The notes beneath the pieces were generated by a model. It did no database searches, was not told the DNA's origin, and was given only the letters and a program-made list of their open reading frames with translations. Of a stretch of 64,000 nucleotides of DNA, positions 49,282-59,459 are shown one piece after another; the stretch's first letter is position 1; each line of letters begins with the position of its first letter. Both the position numbers and the translations under genes were made by a program. Source of the stretch: Pseudomonas graminis (GTDB taxonomy: Bacteria > Pseudomonadota > Gammaproteobacteria > Pseudomonadales > Pseudomonadaceae); the NCBI RefSeq assembly GCF_013201545.1, contig NZ_CP053746.1:3796501-3860500 (forward strand), in the 5' to 3' direction.

Positions 49282-49920
49282 ATGAAGCCTTTTACCCAAC
49301 ACACCGGTCTGGTCGCTCCGCTGGATCGCGCCAACGTCGACACCGATCAGATCATCCCCAAGCAGTTCCTGAAGTCGATCCGCCGGACGGGCTTTGGCCC
49401 GAACCTGTTTGACGAGTGGCGCTACCTCGACGTAGGTCAGCCGTATCAGGACAACAGCAAGCGTCCGCTGAACCCGGACTTCGTGCTCAACGCCGAGCGT
49501 TACCAGGGCGCCAGCGTTTTGCTGGCCCGGGAAAACTTCGGCTGCGGCTCAAGTCGCGAACACGCCCCGTGGGCGCTGGAAGAGTACGGCTTTCGCAGCA
49601 TCATCGCGCCGAGCTACGCGGACATCTTCTTCAATAACAGCTTCAAGAACGGCTTGCTGCCGATCATCCTGAGCGAAAGCGAGGTCGATGAGCTGTTCAA
49701 GGTGGTCGAAGCCACACCGGGCTACCAGTTGAACGTGGACCTGGAAGCGCAGACTGTGACCCGTGAAGACGGCAAGGTGTACCGCTTTGAAATCGATGCC
49801 TTCCGCAAGCACTGCCTGCTTAATGGCCTGGACGACATCGGCCTGACCCTGGTGGACGGCGAGGCGATTGCAGCGTTCGAGAGCAAGCATCGGGCTTCGC
49901 AGCCTTGGTTGTTTCGCTGA
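49282..49920 (+). CDS. leuD: 3-isopropylmalate dehydratase small subunit
   Basis: A 212-residue swivelling-domain partner of Leu[15 protein letters not shown] and the conserved [16 protein letters not shown] block are present, as is the C-terminal domain with [10 protein letters not shown]. It is 10 bp after leuC with its own AAGGAG. A short repeat separates it from leuB. Confidence 0.98.
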   Translation: MKPFTQHTGLVAPLDRANVDTDQIIPKQFLKSIRRTGFGPNLFDEWRYLDVGQPYQDNSKRPLNPDFVLNAERYQGASVLLARENFGCGSSREHAPWALEEYGFRSIIAPSYADIFFNNSFKNGLLPIILSESEVDELFKVVEATPGYQLNVDLEAQTVTREDGKVYRFEIDAFRKHCLLNGLDDIGLTLVDGEAIAAFESKHRASQPWLFR

Positions 49921-49932
49921 GGGGCAATTATT

Positions 49933-50017
49933 AGCTTCAAGCTTCAAGCTTCAAGCGGCAAGTTGACCGCGGTGTGACTGCTGGTTCTTGCAGCTTACCG
50001 CTTGGAGCTTGCTGCTC
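49933..50017. repeat. Short repeat tract between leuD and leuB
   Basis: AGCTTCAAGCTTCAAGCTTCAAGC (3 tandem units) followed by GGCAAG, then an inverted version CTTGCAGCTTACCGCTTGGAGCTTGCTGCT at 49988-50017. I have seen such AGCTTCAAGC tracts in pseudomonad intergenic DNA. It can fold into a long hairpin and may stabilise the upstream mRNA. Confidence 0.75.
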
Positions 50018-50068
50018 CCGAGTTGGCACCATCTACCGGCTCGACGCATATTCTGAAACGAGGGTTTT

Positions 50069-51151
50069 ATGAGCAAGCAGATTCTGATTCTCCCAGGTGA
50101 TGGCATCGGTCCGGAAATCATGGCCGAGGCGGTCAAGGTGCTGGAGCTGGCCAGCGAGAAATACCAGCTGGGTTTCGAACTGAGCCACGACGTCATCGGC
50201 GGCGCGGCCATCGACAAGCACGGCGTGCCGCTGGCAGATGAGACCCTTGAGCTTGCCCGCTCTGTTGACGCAGTGTTGCTCGGCGCCGTCGGCGGCCCGA
50301 AATGGGACGCCATCGACCGCGACATTCGTCCGGAGCGCGGCTTGCTGAAGATCCGCTCGCAATTGGGCCTGTTCGCCAACCTGCGTCCGGCGATTCTTTA
50401 CCCGCAGCTGGCCGATGCGTCGAGCCTGAAGCCCGAGATCGTGGCGGGCCTGGACATCCTCATCGTCCGCGAGCTAACCGGTGGCATCTATTTCGGCGCT
50501 CCCCGTGGCACCCGCGAACTGGAAAACGGTGAGCGTCAGTCCTACGACACGTTGCCGTACAGCGAAAGCGAGATTCGCCGTATTGCCCGTGTCGGCTTTG
50601 ACATGGCCCGCGTGCGCGGCAAAAAGCTCTGCTCGGTGGACAAGGCCAACGTGCTGGCGTCCAGTCAGTTGTGGCGCGAAATCGTCGAGCAGGTCGCCAA
50701 GGATTACCCGGACGTCGAACTCAGCCACATGTACGTCGACAACGCTGCCATGCAGCTGGTCCGCGCACCGAAGCAATTCGACGTGATCGTCACCGACAAC
50801 ATGTTCGGCGACATCCTCTCCGACGAAGCCTCCATGCTCACCGGATCCATCGGCATGCTGCCGTCGGCGTCGCTGGATTCGAACAACAAGGGCATGTACG
50901 AGCCTTGCCACGGTTCGGCGCCGGATATCGCCGGCAAAGGCGTGGCCAACCCGCTGGCAACGATTCTGTCGGTGTCGATGATGTTGCGTTACAGCTTCAA
51001 CGAGCACACTGCCGCCGACGCCATCGAGAAAGCCGTAAGCCTGGTGCTGGATCAGGGTTTGCGCACCGGCGACATCTGGTCTGAGGGCAATGCCCGCGTC
51101 GGTACGCAGGAAATGGGCGACGCCGTAGTCGCCGCGCTGCGCAATCTGTAA
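50069..51151 (+). CDS. leuB: 3-isopropylmalate dehydrogenase
   Basis: A 360-residue NAD-dependent oxidative decarboxylase. Starts [18 protein letters not shown]; has the family signature [27 protein letters not shown] (read in two parts) and [13 protein letters not shown]. The NAD-type residue pattern near [14 protein letters not shown] matches LeuB rather than isocitrate dehydrogenase. CGAGGGTT precedes the ATG at 50069. The asd gene follows after 81 bp. Confidence 0.97.
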   Translation: MSKQILILPGDGIGPEIMAEAVKVLELASEKYQLGFELSHDVIGGAAIDKHGVPLADETLELARSVDAVLLGAVGGPKWDAIDRDIRPERGLLKIRSQLGLFANLRPAILYPQLADASSLKPEIVAGLDILIVRELTGGIYFGAPRGTRELENGERQSYDTLPYSESEIRRIARVGFDMARVRGKKLCSVDKANVLASSQLWREIVEQVAKDYPDVELSHMYVDNAAMQLVRAPKQFDVIVTDNMFGDILSDEASMLTGSIGMLPSASLDSNNKGMYEPCHGSAPDIAGKGVANPLATILSVSMMLRYSFNEHTAADAIEKAVSLVLDQGLRTGDIWSEGNARVGTQEMGDAVVAALRNL

Positions 51152-51232
51152 TATCTCGAGCCCACGACCGTCAGGTTGAGTCCGTTGGCTCTCTGCGGTC
51201 GGGGCCCCACTTTTAATTAAGGTGTAGTTGCG

Positions 51233-52345
51233 ATGAAACGTGTAGGTCTGGTCGGTTGGCGCGGGATGGTCGGTTCCGTGCTCATGCAGCGCATGCTGGA
51301 AGAGCAGGATTTCGATCTCATTGAGCCGGTTTTTTTCACCACCTCCAACGTCGGCGGCCAAGGCCCGTCCGTGGGCAAGGATGTCGCGCCGCTCAAAGAT
51401 GCCTACAGCATCGACGAGCTCAAGACTCTGGACGTGGTGCTGACCTGCCAGGGCGGCGACTACACCAGCGAAGTATTCCCCAAGCTGCGTGAAGCGGGCT
51501 GGCAGGGCTACTGGATCGACGCGGCGTCTTCCCTGCGCATGCAGGACGATGCGGTGATCATCCTCGACCCGGTCAACCGCAAGGTCATCGACCAGCAGCT
51601 GGATGCCGGCACCAAGAACTACATCGGCGGCAACTGCACCGTCAGCCTGATGCTGATGGGCCTGGGCGGGCTGTTCGAGGCCGGTCTGGTGGAGTGGATG
51701 AACGTCATGACCTATCAGGCGGCTTCCGGCGCCGGTGCGCAGAACATGCGTGAGCTGATCAAGCAGATGGGCGCGATCAATGCGTCAGTGGCCGACGAAC
51801 TGGCAAACCCTGCCAGCGCGATTCTGGACATCGACCGCAAGGTGGCTGAGGCGATGCGCGGCGAGGGTTTCCCGACCGAGAACTTCGGCGTGCCGCTGGC
51901 GGGCAGTCTGATTCCGTGGATCGACAAGGAGCTGCCGAACGGTCAGAGCCGCGAGGAGTGGAAAGGGCAGGCGGAGACGAACAAGATTCTGGGCCGCTTC
52001 AAGAGCCCGATTCCGGTCGACGGTATCTGCGTGCGCATCGGCGCGATGCGGTGCCACAGCCAGGCGCTGACCATCAAGCTGAACAAGGATGTGCCGATTG
52101 CGGACATCGAAGGGATGATCAGTCAGCACAACCCGTGGGTGAAGCTGGTGCCGAACAACCGCGAAGCGAGCATTCAGGAGCTGAGCCCGACGTCGGTGAC
52201 CGGGACGTTGAATATCCCGGTAGGGCGTTTGCGCAAGTTGAACATGGGGTCGCAGTATCTGGGCGCGTTCACCGTGGGTGACCAGTTGTTGTGGGGTGCG
52301 GCCGAGCCGTTGCGTCGGATGTTGCGCATTCTGCTGGAGCGTTGA
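51233..52345 (+). CDS. asd: Aspartate-semialdehyde dehydrogenase
   Basis: A 370-residue NADPH enzyme that makes aspartate semialdehyde for Lys, Met, Thr and cell-wall diaminopimelate. It starts with [13 protein letters not shown] and has the active-site Cys in [12 protein letters not shown] (about residue 135) and the His-type substrate region [12 protein letters not shown]. Length equals that of the Pseudomonas enzyme. AAGGTG lies 8 nt before the ATG. It closes the leuCDB-asd group. Confidence 0.97.
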   Translation: MKRVGLVGWRGMVGSVLMQRMLEEQDFDLIEPVFFTTSNVGGQGPSVGKDVAPLKDAYSIDELKTLDVVLTCQGGDYTSEVFPKLREAGWQGYWIDAASSLRMQDDAVIILDPVNRKVIDQQLDAGTKNYIGGNCTVSLMLMGLGGLFEAGLVEWMNVMTYQAASGAGAQNMRELIKQMGAINASVADELANPASAILDIDRKVAEAMRGEGFPTENFGVPLAGSLIPWIDKELPNGQSREEWKGQAETNKILGRFKSPIPVDGICVRIGAMRCHSQALTIKLNKDVPIADIEGMISQHNPWVKLVPNNREASIQELSPTSVTGTLNIPVGRLRKLNMGSQYLGAFTVGDQLLWGAAEPLRRMLRILLER

Positions 52346-52657
52346 TTTTGCGGTGACTGCAGCTCTTCCTCGCGGCAGAGCTGCATCGCGTTCGGCGAGT
52401 TACTTTCAAAACTGCTGCACAGCGCTTCGGCTGGTATGGCGATTTCCTGCCCGGCGCGGCCTGTAACGATGCGATGGCAACAGCCCTGTTGAATCGCAAG
52501 ATGCCCTTCTGAATCCATTTGCCAGAGATCCTTCGGCGGTCAGGCCGCCCCATCCTCAGCCCCCCACAGGCCCTGATCAAATAACTGATGATCTGCGCAA
52601 CCTCCGGCGCGGCCCATGGTCGTATTGGCAGCTATCTATAAGATCAAAGGCGTTCAA
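52346..52657. other. Intergenic region after asd
   Basis: A 312-bp region with no convincing gene. TGCAGCTC / GAGCTGCA (52358-52385) is an 8-bp stem with a 12-nt loop, a probable 3' hairpin of asd. The remainder must hold the promoter of the receiver gene; I see no clear consensus. Confidence 0.5.
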
Positions 52658-53035
52658 ATGAGCTCTGATGCAGAAAATGTCGTACTCATCGTCGAAGACG
52701 AGCCGCTCATTCTGATGCTGCTGTCCGATTACCTCTCGGGCGAAGGCTATCGGGTGTTGCAGGCGGAGAACGGGGAGCAGGCATTCGAAATTCTTGCCAC
52801 CAAACCCCACCTCGATCTGATGATCACCGATTACCGCCTGCCGGGCGGGGTGTCTGGCGTGATGATCGCCGAACCTGCCGTCAAGCTGCGACCGGAGCTC
52901 AAGGTGATCTTTATCAGCGGCTACCCGGCGGAGATCGTGGATTGTGGTAGCCCGATCACCCGGAAGGCGCCGATTCTGGCCAAGCCGTTCACCATGGAAA
53001 CGCTGCATTTGCAGATCCAGACCCTGCTCAACTGA
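52658..53035 (+). CDS. Single-domain response regulator
   Basis: A 125-residue stand-alone receiver. Acidic pair in VEDEP (13-15), phosphoacceptor D58 in MITDYRLPGG, Thr/Ser in IFISGYP and K in LAKPFTM. There is no output domain. It faces the hybrid kinase operon, whose C-terminal receiver is of the same subfamily (FITGY, ITKPF). It may accept phosphate from that kinase. Start at MSSDAENVV (52658); upstream Met at 52616 is less likely. Confidence 0.92.
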   Translation: MSSDAENVVLIVEDEPLILMLLSDYLSGEGYRVLQAENGEQAFEILATKPHLDLMITDYRLPGGVSGVMIAEPAVKLRPELKVIFISGYPAEIVDCGSPITRKAPILAKPFTMETLHLQIQTLLN

Positions 53036-53055
53036 GCCTGCCTCAACAAACAACA

Positions 53056-53075
53056 AAGCCGGCAATCGCCGGCTT
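53056..53075. terminator. Bidirectional-type hairpin between receiver and kinase genes
   Basis: AAGCCGGC-AATC-GCCGGCTT, perfect 8-bp stem between converging genes, with a short GTGTGTCT tail. Probably a shared terminator. Confidence 0.65.
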
Positions 53076-53097
53076 GTGTGTCTAAACCCGTCCTGCT

Positions 53098-55128
53098 TCA
53101 GATCTCAATCATCTCCCGCACCTTGGCCGTCAGTTGGTCAAAGGCAAATGGCTTGGTGATCATCTGCATCCCTTCCTCGAGAAAGCCTGAGCGGGCGCTG
53201 GCGTTTTCCGCGTAGCCGGTGATGAACAGCACTTTCAGGTCAGCCCGCAGCTGTCGGCCGATGTCCGCCAATTGGCGTCCATTCATGCCGGGCAGGCCGA
53301 CATCGCTGATCATGAGGTCGATACGCTGGCTCGATTCAAGTATGGGAATCGCCCCGACCGCATCACCGGCCTCCACGTACGCATAACCCAGTTCGCTCAG
53401 CACCTGGCTGACCAGCGCGCGCACGGCCGGATCGTCTTCAACCAGCAGAATGGTTTCGCCCTCTCGGGCCTGGGGTGTGTCGCCGGGAAGGGCGGGGGCC
53501 TCCTGCTGTTCGGCGCCCTGATAACGGGGCAGGAACAGCTGAACCGTGGTGCCATCGCCTACTTGGCTCTCGATCGCGACATGACCGTGTGATTGCTTGC
53601 TGAAGCCGTAGATCATCGACAAACCGAGGCCGGTTCCCTGGCCGATCGGTTTGGTGGTGAAAAACGGATCGAACGCCCGGCTGATGACGTTCTCCGGCAT
53701 CCCGCAGCCTGTGTCGCGCACGCTGAGCACGACGTAGTCGCCCGGCAGCAGGTTCTCGTAGGCGTTAGTGAACTCGCGGTCGAGATGGCGGTTGAAGGTC
53801 TCGATCATCAGCATGCCGCCGTCGGGCATGGCGTCTCGGGCGTTGAGCACCAGGTTGAGCAGGGCGCTTTCCAGCTGGTTCGGATCGGCCTCGGCGGTCC
53901 ACAGTTCCGGGTCCAGGCACATGTCGAGGCGGATGCTCTCATTGACGCTGCGATTCAGCAGTTCGCCCATGGAGTTGACCAGGTCGTTCATCAGGACCGG
54001 CTTGGGGTCGAGCGATTGGCGCCGCGAGAACGCCAGCAGGCGATGGGTCAGGGCAGCGGCGCGGTTGGCCGACGTTACACCGAGGTCGATCAGGCCATCG
54101 AGATCGTCAGTGCGACCCCGTGCCAGACGTCGCCTCAGCAGCTCGAGGCTGCCGATGATCCCGGTCAGCATATTGTTGAAGTCGTGGGCGATACCGCCGG
54201 TCAGCTGACCCACGGCTTCCATTTTCTGCGACTGACGCAGGACTTCTTCGTTATGACGCAACTGCGAGGTGCGTTCTTCGACTTGCTGTTCCAGCGTTTC
54301 GTTGAGGCGGCGCAGCTGTTGTTCGGCCAGCTTGCGCTCGGTGATGTCCGACGTCACACCGGAAAGCAGGCTGACGCGGCCGTTCTGCGCCCGAATCGCC
54401 CGTGCGCGAATATCGATCCAGTGCACCGACCCGTCCGGCCAGACGTTGCGAAACTCAATGATGAAGTCCGCGCCGCTGTCCAGGGTGTGCTGCAGAGCCG
54501 ACTGCATGCGCGGCTGATCTTCGGCATGCACCGAACTCAGCCAGTCGTGGTAGGAGAGCGCGTCGCGCTCGGCCCTGCCAAAATGCGCCTTGGTGATGTC
54601 CGAGCACTCCAGCGCCAGAAATTCGGTGTCCAGCTGCCAGGAACCCAGGCGTCCAGCCTTCAATGCATGCTGCAGCCGCTGTTCGCTTTCCAGCAGTTCT
54701 TCCAGGCGGGAGCGGGCTTCGTATTGCCGTCGACGCCCGCGCACCGCCGTGCTCACCAGACTGATAAGCGTCGCAGGATGAAACGGGCGCTCCAGAAATG
54801 TGACGTTGCCAAGCATTTTGCCCAGGTGGGCCGACGGATTCTGTTTCGGGCCTCCGTGGTGGGTCAGCAACACGATGGGAAAGTCCGACCAGGCCGGCTG
54901 ATGGGCCAGCAGCCTCAGCAACGGGTTGATGTCCGCATTGCGCAGGGCCTCGTCGGCGATGATTGCCAGACCGGCACCGGCCATCAGCTCACTGCACAGC
55001 TGCGCCAGGTCGCCGGTAATCATCGCCAGGTAGCCGGCTTCCTGCAGCATCGTCAACGCGATCTGGCTGTCCCGCCCAAGGGGGGCCAGGATAATAGCCC
55101 GCTCCGATAGCTGTCCCGGCGTGCTCAC
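53098..55128 (-). CDS. Hybrid PAS-domain histidine kinase / response regulator
   Basis: A 676-residue cytoplasmic kinase. Residues 1-130 resemble a receiver but lack a clear phospho-Asp context (IIADEAL), so probably a pseudo-receiver. A PAS/PAC domain spans about 150-268 (GSWQLD..., ITERKLAEQQ). A coiled coil leads to the H-box H315 in GGIAHDFNN, then the HATPase domain (N, G1 DTGCGMPE, G2 GTGLGLSM). The C-terminal receiver has D609 in MISDVGLPG. No membrane segment is seen. Its ATG overlaps the last 4 bp of the KaiC-like gene, so the two are co-translated. Confidence 0.93.
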   Translation of the reverse strand: MSTPGQLSERAIILAPLGRDSQIALTMLQEAGYLAMITGDLAQLCSELMAGAGLAIIADEALRNADINPLLRLLAHQPAWSDFPIVLLTHHGGPKQNPSAHLGKMLGNVTFLERPFHPATLISLVSTAVRGRRRQYEARSRLEELLESEQRLQHALKAGRLGSWQLDTEFLALECSDITKAHFGRAERDALSYHDWLSSVHAEDQPRMQSALQHTLDSGADFIIEFRNVWPDGSVHWIDIRARAIRAQNGRVSLLSGVTSDITERKLAEQQLRRLNETLEQQVEERTSQLRHNEEVLRQSQKMEAVGQLTGGIAHDFNNMLTGIIGSLELLRRRLARGRTDDLDGLIDLGVTSANRAAALTHRLLAFSRRQSLDPKPVLMNDLVNSMGELLNRSVNESIRLDMCLDPELWTAEADPNQLESALLNLVLNARDAMPDGGMLMIETFNRHLDREFTNAYENLLPGDYVVLSVRDTGCGMPENVISRAFDPFFTTKPIGQGTGLGLSMIYGFSKQSHGHVAIESQVGDGTTVQLFLPRYQGAEQQEAPALPGDTPQAREGETILLVEDDPAVRALVSQVLSELGYAYVEAGDAVGAIPILESSQRIDLMISDVGLPGMNGRQLADIGRQLRADLKVLFITGYAENASARSGFLEEGMQMITKPFAFDQLTAKVREMIEI

Positions 55129-56609
55129 GCGTCAGTGTCCCGCAGCAGCGGATTGTTCTCACCGTGATACTGAGGGATACCACGCAATACGCCCTGAAAG
55201 GCTTCCAGCGGTTCGCCGATGGTCATGCCGGACGAACTGATGCGATATTCACGAATGGTTGATTCATGGGTGCCTGTGCGTTTTTTGATAACAGAAATGG
55301 CCCGACGGACCTGACCCAGCGCTTCGAAGTAACGCAGCAGGATCACTGAATCGGCGAGGTAGGTGATGTCCACCGGGGTCTGCATGTCGCCGACCAGGCC
55401 GTGCTGGGCGACGGTCATGAACGTCGAGGCGCCGTGACGATTGAGGTAGAGCAGCAATTCGTGCACGTGCAGAACCAGCGCGTTCTCTTCAGGCATCGCA
55501 GCCTGATAGCCGTTCAGGCTGTCGATCACCACGGTCTGGATGCCCAGTTCGTCGACACAGCGGCGAACGCGGTGGGCAAATTCCCCGGGGGACAATTCAG
55601 CGGCGTCGACTTGCTCAATGAGCAGATTCCCGGTGTCTTGAAGTGCACGAAGATCAATGCCGAGGTTGCGCATCCGCGTGTACAGCAGGCCCAGTTCTTC
55701 ATCGAAAATAAACAGCGCTGCCTTCTCGCCGCGCGCTACTGCCGCAGCGGCAAATATCAAAGAAATCAGCGACTTGCCGGTGCCTGCAGGCCCCAGAATC
55801 ACAGTGCTCGAGCCGCTGTCCAGTCCGCCCCCGAGCAGGGCGTCGATTTCCTTGATGCCGCTGCTGAGCTGTCGGCTGACATACCCGGCACGGTGCTCGG
55901 CCGCCACCAGGCGGGGGAATACTTGAATGCCGTTATCCATGATGTTGAAGTCGTGATAGCCACCGCGGTATTTCTGGCCGCGGTACTTCACCACCCGCAG
56001 GCGGCGGCGCTCGGCGCCATAGGTCGGCGTCAGGCCTTCAAGGCGGATTACGCCATGGGCAACGCTGTGCACGGTTTTGTCCAGAGACTCGGTGGTGAGG
56101 TCGTCGAGCAGGACGACTGTCGTGTCGTAGCGCGCGAAGTAATGCTTGATCGCCAGGATCTGCCGGCGGTAACGCAACGAACTCTGTGCCAGCAGGCGAA
56201 TTTCCGAAAGGCTGTCGATGATCACCCGGGAAGGTTTGACCTTTTCCACAATTTCGAAAATCTGCTTGGTCGCCTCGCCCAGTTCAAGGTCCGAGGAGTA
56301 CAGCAAACTCTGCTGATGGGCAGCGTTCAACAAGTCTTCAGGAGGCGTCAGCTCGAACACCGAAATGTTCTCGTCCAGCTCCCAGCCGTGGGAACGTGCG
56401 CCGTCGCGCAATTCGCGCTCGGTTTCAGACAACGTAATGTACAGACCCCGTTCGCCCGCTGCCGAACCCGCCAGCAGAAACTGCAGCGCGACGGTGGTCT
56501 TGCCGGTGCCGGGCTCTCCTTCCAGGAGAAACACGTGGCTGCGTGAAAGACCACCCGCGAGGATGTCGTCCAGGCCCACGATACCGGTTGCCGCTTTTGA
56601 TGTAGTCAA
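55125..56609 (-). CDS. KaiC-like double RecA ATPase
   Basis: A 494-residue protein with two KaiC domains. Walker A motifs: GEPGTGKT (31-38) and GPAGTGKS (273-280). Walker B regions: VIIDSLSE (129-136) and VVIDSLNG (360-367). Catalytic Glu pair: only one Glu at the first site (SETE, 61-64), EE in DEE (303-305). In cyanobacterial KaiC, Ser431/Thr432 are phosphorylated; aligned by eye the equivalents here are T416 and Y417 in DITYLAD. KaiA and KaiB are absent. It is the first gene of a two-gene operon with the hybrid kinase. Role unknown; probably signal transduction. Confidence 0.93.
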   Translation of the reverse strand: MTTSKAATGIVGLDDILAGGLSRSHVFLLEGEPGTGKTTVALQFLLAGSAAGERGLYITLSETERELRDGARSHGWELDENISVFELTPPEDLLNAAHQQSLLYSSDLELGEATKQIFEIVEKVKPSRVIIDSLSEIRLLAQSSLRYRRQILAIKHYFARYDTTVVLLDDLTTESLDKTVHSVAHGVIRLEGLTPTYGAERRRLRVVKYRGQKYRGGYHDFNIMDNGIQVFPRLVAAEHRAGYVSRQLSSGIKEIDALLGGGLDSGSSTVILGPAGTGKSLISLIFAAAAVARGEKAALFIFDEELGLLYTRMRNLGIDLRALQDTGNLLIEQVDAAELSPGEFAHRVRRCVDELGIQTVVIDSLNGYQAAMPEENALVLHVHELLLYLNRHGASTFMTVAQHGLVGDMQTPVDITYLADSVILLRYFEALGQVRRAISVIKKRTGTHESTIREYRISSSGMTIGEPLEAFQGVLRGIPQYHGENNPLLRDTDA

Positions 56610-56892
56610 GAATCGCCCTCTTGCGACCTGAGAAAGTGTCGGGCGCCAAAACAGATTTGGCTGCCCAGGCCGTCAGGGTCGTGAAGATCCGATCCCATAT
56701 CGCCAACACTCTGGACCGTTACCGGGTAAGACCGTTCAGTTTATTACTGGCCGATCAGTGGCATTTGCTGGGGTTTTCGCCGTATTCGCCGTCCGGCAAA
56801 TGGCGCAACCGTGGCCTGCGAGCGCACATACTGACTTGCTATGATCCGGCGTCAAGGAATAAACCTCGTCTGCCCCTGGAAGGATCAACATC

Positions 56893-57705
56893 GTGTCTGA
56901 CTACAGTGCGTTCAAGGTCGAACTGGCCGACCACATTGCCCATGTGCAAATCAATCGCCCGGAAAAAATCAACGCGATGAACGCGGCGTTCTGGCAGGAG
57001 ATCGTCGAGATATTTCGCTGGATCGAGGACACCGACGACGTCCGCGTGGTCGTGCTCAGTGGCGCCGGCAAGCACTTTTCAGCCGGCATTGACCTGACGC
57101 TGCTCGCGTCGGTAGCCAACGAGCTGGGCAAGGACGTGGGCCGCAACGCGCGCCTGCTGAGGCGCAAGATCCTGCAGATGCAGGAATCCTTCAGCGTTGT
57201 CGACCGCTGCAGCAAACCGGTGCTCGCGGCCATTCAAGGCTACTGCATCGGCGGCGCCATCGATCTGATCAGCGCCTGTGACATGCGCTATGGGGCGGAC
57301 GATGCGCTGTTTTCCATTCGCGAGATCGACATGGGCATGGCGGCAGACGTTGGCACGTTGCAGCGGCTGCCGCGCTTGATCGGCGATGGCATGATGCGTG
57401 AAATGGCCTACACCGGGCGTAACGTTGGCGCCGAAGAAGCGCTGCGCATCGGCCTGGTCAACCGCACGTTCACCGACCTGCCGCAGCTGCTCGACGGCGT
57501 GTTCGGCATTGCCCGTGACATCGCAAGCAAATCACCCATCGCCATCAGTGGCAGCAAGCGCATGATCGGCTACATGCGCGATCACAGCGTGGACGACGGC
57601 CTCGAATACGTTGCCACCTGGAACGCTGCCATGTTGCAATCGGCCGACCTGAAGCTGGCGATGGTGGCTCACATGAGCAAACAAAAGCCGGTCTTCGACA
57701 ATTGA
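56893..57705 (+). CDS. Enoyl-CoA hydratase/isomerase family protein
   Basis: A 270-residue crotonase. The acyl-CoA-binding loop is GAGKHFSAGIDL (about 57-68) and the oxyanion hole GYCIGGAIDLISACD (about 115-129). The catalytic position after helix 3 reads EIDMGMAADVGTLQRLP, with Asp in place of one hydratase Glu and a second Asp, as in delta(3,5)-delta(2,4)-dienoyl-CoA isomerases. Starts at GTG 56893 with AAGGA upstream. It likely acts on unsaturated fatty acids. Confidence 0.9.
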   Translation: MSDYSAFKVELADHIAHVQINRPEKINAMNAAFWQEIVEIFRWIEDTDDVRVVVLSGAGKHFSAGIDLTLLASVANELGKDVGRNARLLRRKILQMQESFSVVDRCSKPVLAAIQGYCIGGAIDLISACDMRYGADDALFSIREIDMGMAADVGTLQRLPRLIGDGMMREMAYTGRNVGAEEALRIGLVNRTFTDLPQLLDGVFGIARDIASKSPIAISGSKRMIGYMRDHSVDDGLEYVATWNAAMLQSADLKLAMVAHMSKQKPVFDN

Positions 57706-57794
57706 CTGACCTATTTGAATGCATAACTGCCTGCCGCTTCTGAGCACTTCATCAAGCTGCAGACGGTCAGGTCGGTGATCAGAGGAGTTGAGGC

Positions 57795-58649
57795 ATGACA
57801 CGCCCGAAGCGTTGGACCACCGCCGTGCTTGATGTTCAGGCACCCGGCGGTTGGGCTGTGGTTCAGAGTGACCAGGGCTTTTTGAAGGACAGCAACGGCG
57901 TGCTGTTCCCGCGCGAGTGGCTGAAGCGGCAGGATTTGTCCTTGATGCATGAGCACGGCATTGGCCATTTTGACGGCGAACCGGTGTACGTGCAGACACT
58001 TCGAGATGCGCAGGCGTTGGATGTAGAGGGTGCGCAGTGGCAAACCCTGCGCCAGTTCATGCTCGCCGACGACGCCGAGGTGTTCCAGATGCTCGGTTAC
58101 GCGGCGCAGATCAGCACCTGGGCCCGTGAACATCGTTTTTGTGGCCGTTGCGGCCAGCCGGCCCGGCAGGTGCCGGGGGAGCGGGCGATGTATTGCCCGC
58201 ATTGCGATCTGCGTGCTTATCCGCGGATCTCGCCGAGCATGATCGTACTGATCACCCGCGGCGACGAAGTGCTGCTGGCGCGTTCACCGCGTTTCTTGAC
58301 CGGGGTGTACAGCACGCTGGCCGGATTCGCCGAGCCCGGAGAGTCGGCCGAGGATTGCGTGCGCCGCGAGGTGATGGAAGAGGTGCAGGTGAGGGTCAAG
58401 AACATCCAGTACAAGGGCAGCCAGTGCTGGCCGTTCCCGCACTCGATGATGCTCGGCTTTCACGCCGAATACGCCAGCGGCGAGATCGTGCCCCAGGCAG
58501 ACGAAATCGAAGACGCCCAGTGGTTCAGCATCCACGATCTGCCGCCGTTGCCGGCCAGTCGCTCGATTGCGCGCTATCTGATCGATCTTTACCTGGCCCA
58601 GCGCTCAGGCTCAGTTGAACCAGTGTTGCCAGGCCAGGCGGACGGTTAA
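57795..58649 (+). CDS. nudC: NADH pyrophosphatase / NAD-cap decapping enzyme NudC
   Basis: A 284-residue Nudix hydrolase that cleaves NADH and removes NAD caps from RNA. Zinc ribbon Cys116, Cys119, Cys134, Cys137 (FCGRCG, CPHC). Nudix box at 177-199 (GFAEPGES through REVMEEVQV). The NADH-specificity motif, SQPWPFPxS in the E. coli enzyme, reads SQCWPFPHS here (209-217), with Cys for the first Pro. The gene's end overlaps the convergent TSUP gene by 39 bp. Confidence 0.94.
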   Translation: MTRPKRWTTAVLDVQAPGGWAVVQSDQGFLKDSNGVLFPREWLKRQDLSLMHEHGIGHFDGEPVYVQTLRDAQALDVEGAQWQTLRQFMLADDAEVFQMLGYAAQISTWAREHRFCGRCGQPARQVPGERAMYCPHCDLRAYPRISPSMIVLITRGDEVLLARSPRFLTGVYSTLAGFAEPGESAEDCVRREVMEEVQVRVKNIQYKGSQCWPFPHSMMLGFHAEYASGEIVPQADEIEDAQWFSIHDLPPLPASRSIARYLIDLYLAQRSGSVEPVLPGQADG

Positions 58650-59384
58650 CCCCAGCACCACGGTGATGAACACAGGGCGGATGAACTTGGCACCGCCCTT
58701 GATCGCGGTTCTGGCGCCCATGAAGGCGCCGGCCATCACCGCCACGCCCATCGTCAATCCGATCACCCAGTCCACCGAGCCGTTGATGGCGAAGATCATC
58801 AGCGCAGCGGCGTTGCTGACGAAGTTCATGCTGCGCGCCACGCCGCTGGCTTTCACCAGATCCACCGGGTAGATCAGCAGCGTGCTGACGGTCCAGAACG
58901 CCCCGGTGCCGGGTCCGGCCACCCCGTCGTAAAAGCCCAGCCCCAGGCCTTGGGGCAGCTGCCATTTGGTCTTGATCGGCGCGTTGCTGTCCAGCGGTGC
59001 TTTGGGCGTGCCGCCGAACAGCAGGTACAGCCCGCAGCCGAACACGATCACCGGGAGCATCTGATTCAGCAGTTCGGCCGGCAAATAATGTGCGACGACC
59101 GCGCCGATCAGCGCTCCCACCGCCGTACCGATCAACGCGCGTTTCCACTGCGCCGGGTGAAACAGCTTGCGGCGATAAAAGGTGTAGCTGGCGGTGGCCG
59201 AGCCGAAGGTCGAGCTGAGCTTGTTGGTGCCCAGCACCAGATGCGGCGGCAGGCCGGCAGTGAGCAGGGCAGGCGTGGTCAACAGACCGCCGCCACCGGC
59301 GATGGCGTCGATGAAACCGGCGACAAAGGCAACGACAGCCAACACCAGCAGGGTGGTGGGTTCAACGGTGAGTTCGAAAGGCAT
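58611..59384 (-). CDS. TSUP-family (TauE/SafE) membrane transporter
   Basis: A 257-residue inner-membrane protein with 7-8 hydrophobic segments. [20 protein letters not shown] (about 21-40) and [15 protein letters not shown] (about 51-65) are the TauE/SafE signature. Family members export sulfonates, sulfite or related anions; substrate unknown. It is convergent with and overlaps nudC. Confidence 0.92.
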   Translation of the reverse strand: MPFELTVEPTTLLVLAVVAFVAGFIDAIAGGGGLLTTPALLTAGLPPHLVLGTNKLSSTFGSATASYTFYRRKLFHPAQWKRALIGTAVGALIGAVVAHYLPAELLNQMLPVIVFGCGLYLLFGGTPKAPLDSNAPIKTKWQLPQGLGLGFYDGVAGPGTGAFWTVSTLLIYPVDLVKASGVARSMNFVSNAAALMIFAINGSVDWVIGLTMGVAVMAGAFMGARTAIKGGAKFIRPVFITVVLGLTVRLAWQHWFN

Positions 59385-59459
59385 GGGAAGGCGCTTATCG
59401 GGCAGATGGGCAGAATGGCTGCCCGGAAGCGCAGCATTCTACCTGCAAGGCGGGCGGTG

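Noticed and set aside
47793..49343. 516-codon frame antisense to leuC
   Set aside because: leuC is certain from its iron-sulfur motifs; the reverse frame is a GC-related artefact.
53593..55110. 505-codon frame antisense to the hybrid kinase
   Set aside because: The kinase has complete H, N, G1 and G2 boxes; the reverse frame has no recognisable features.
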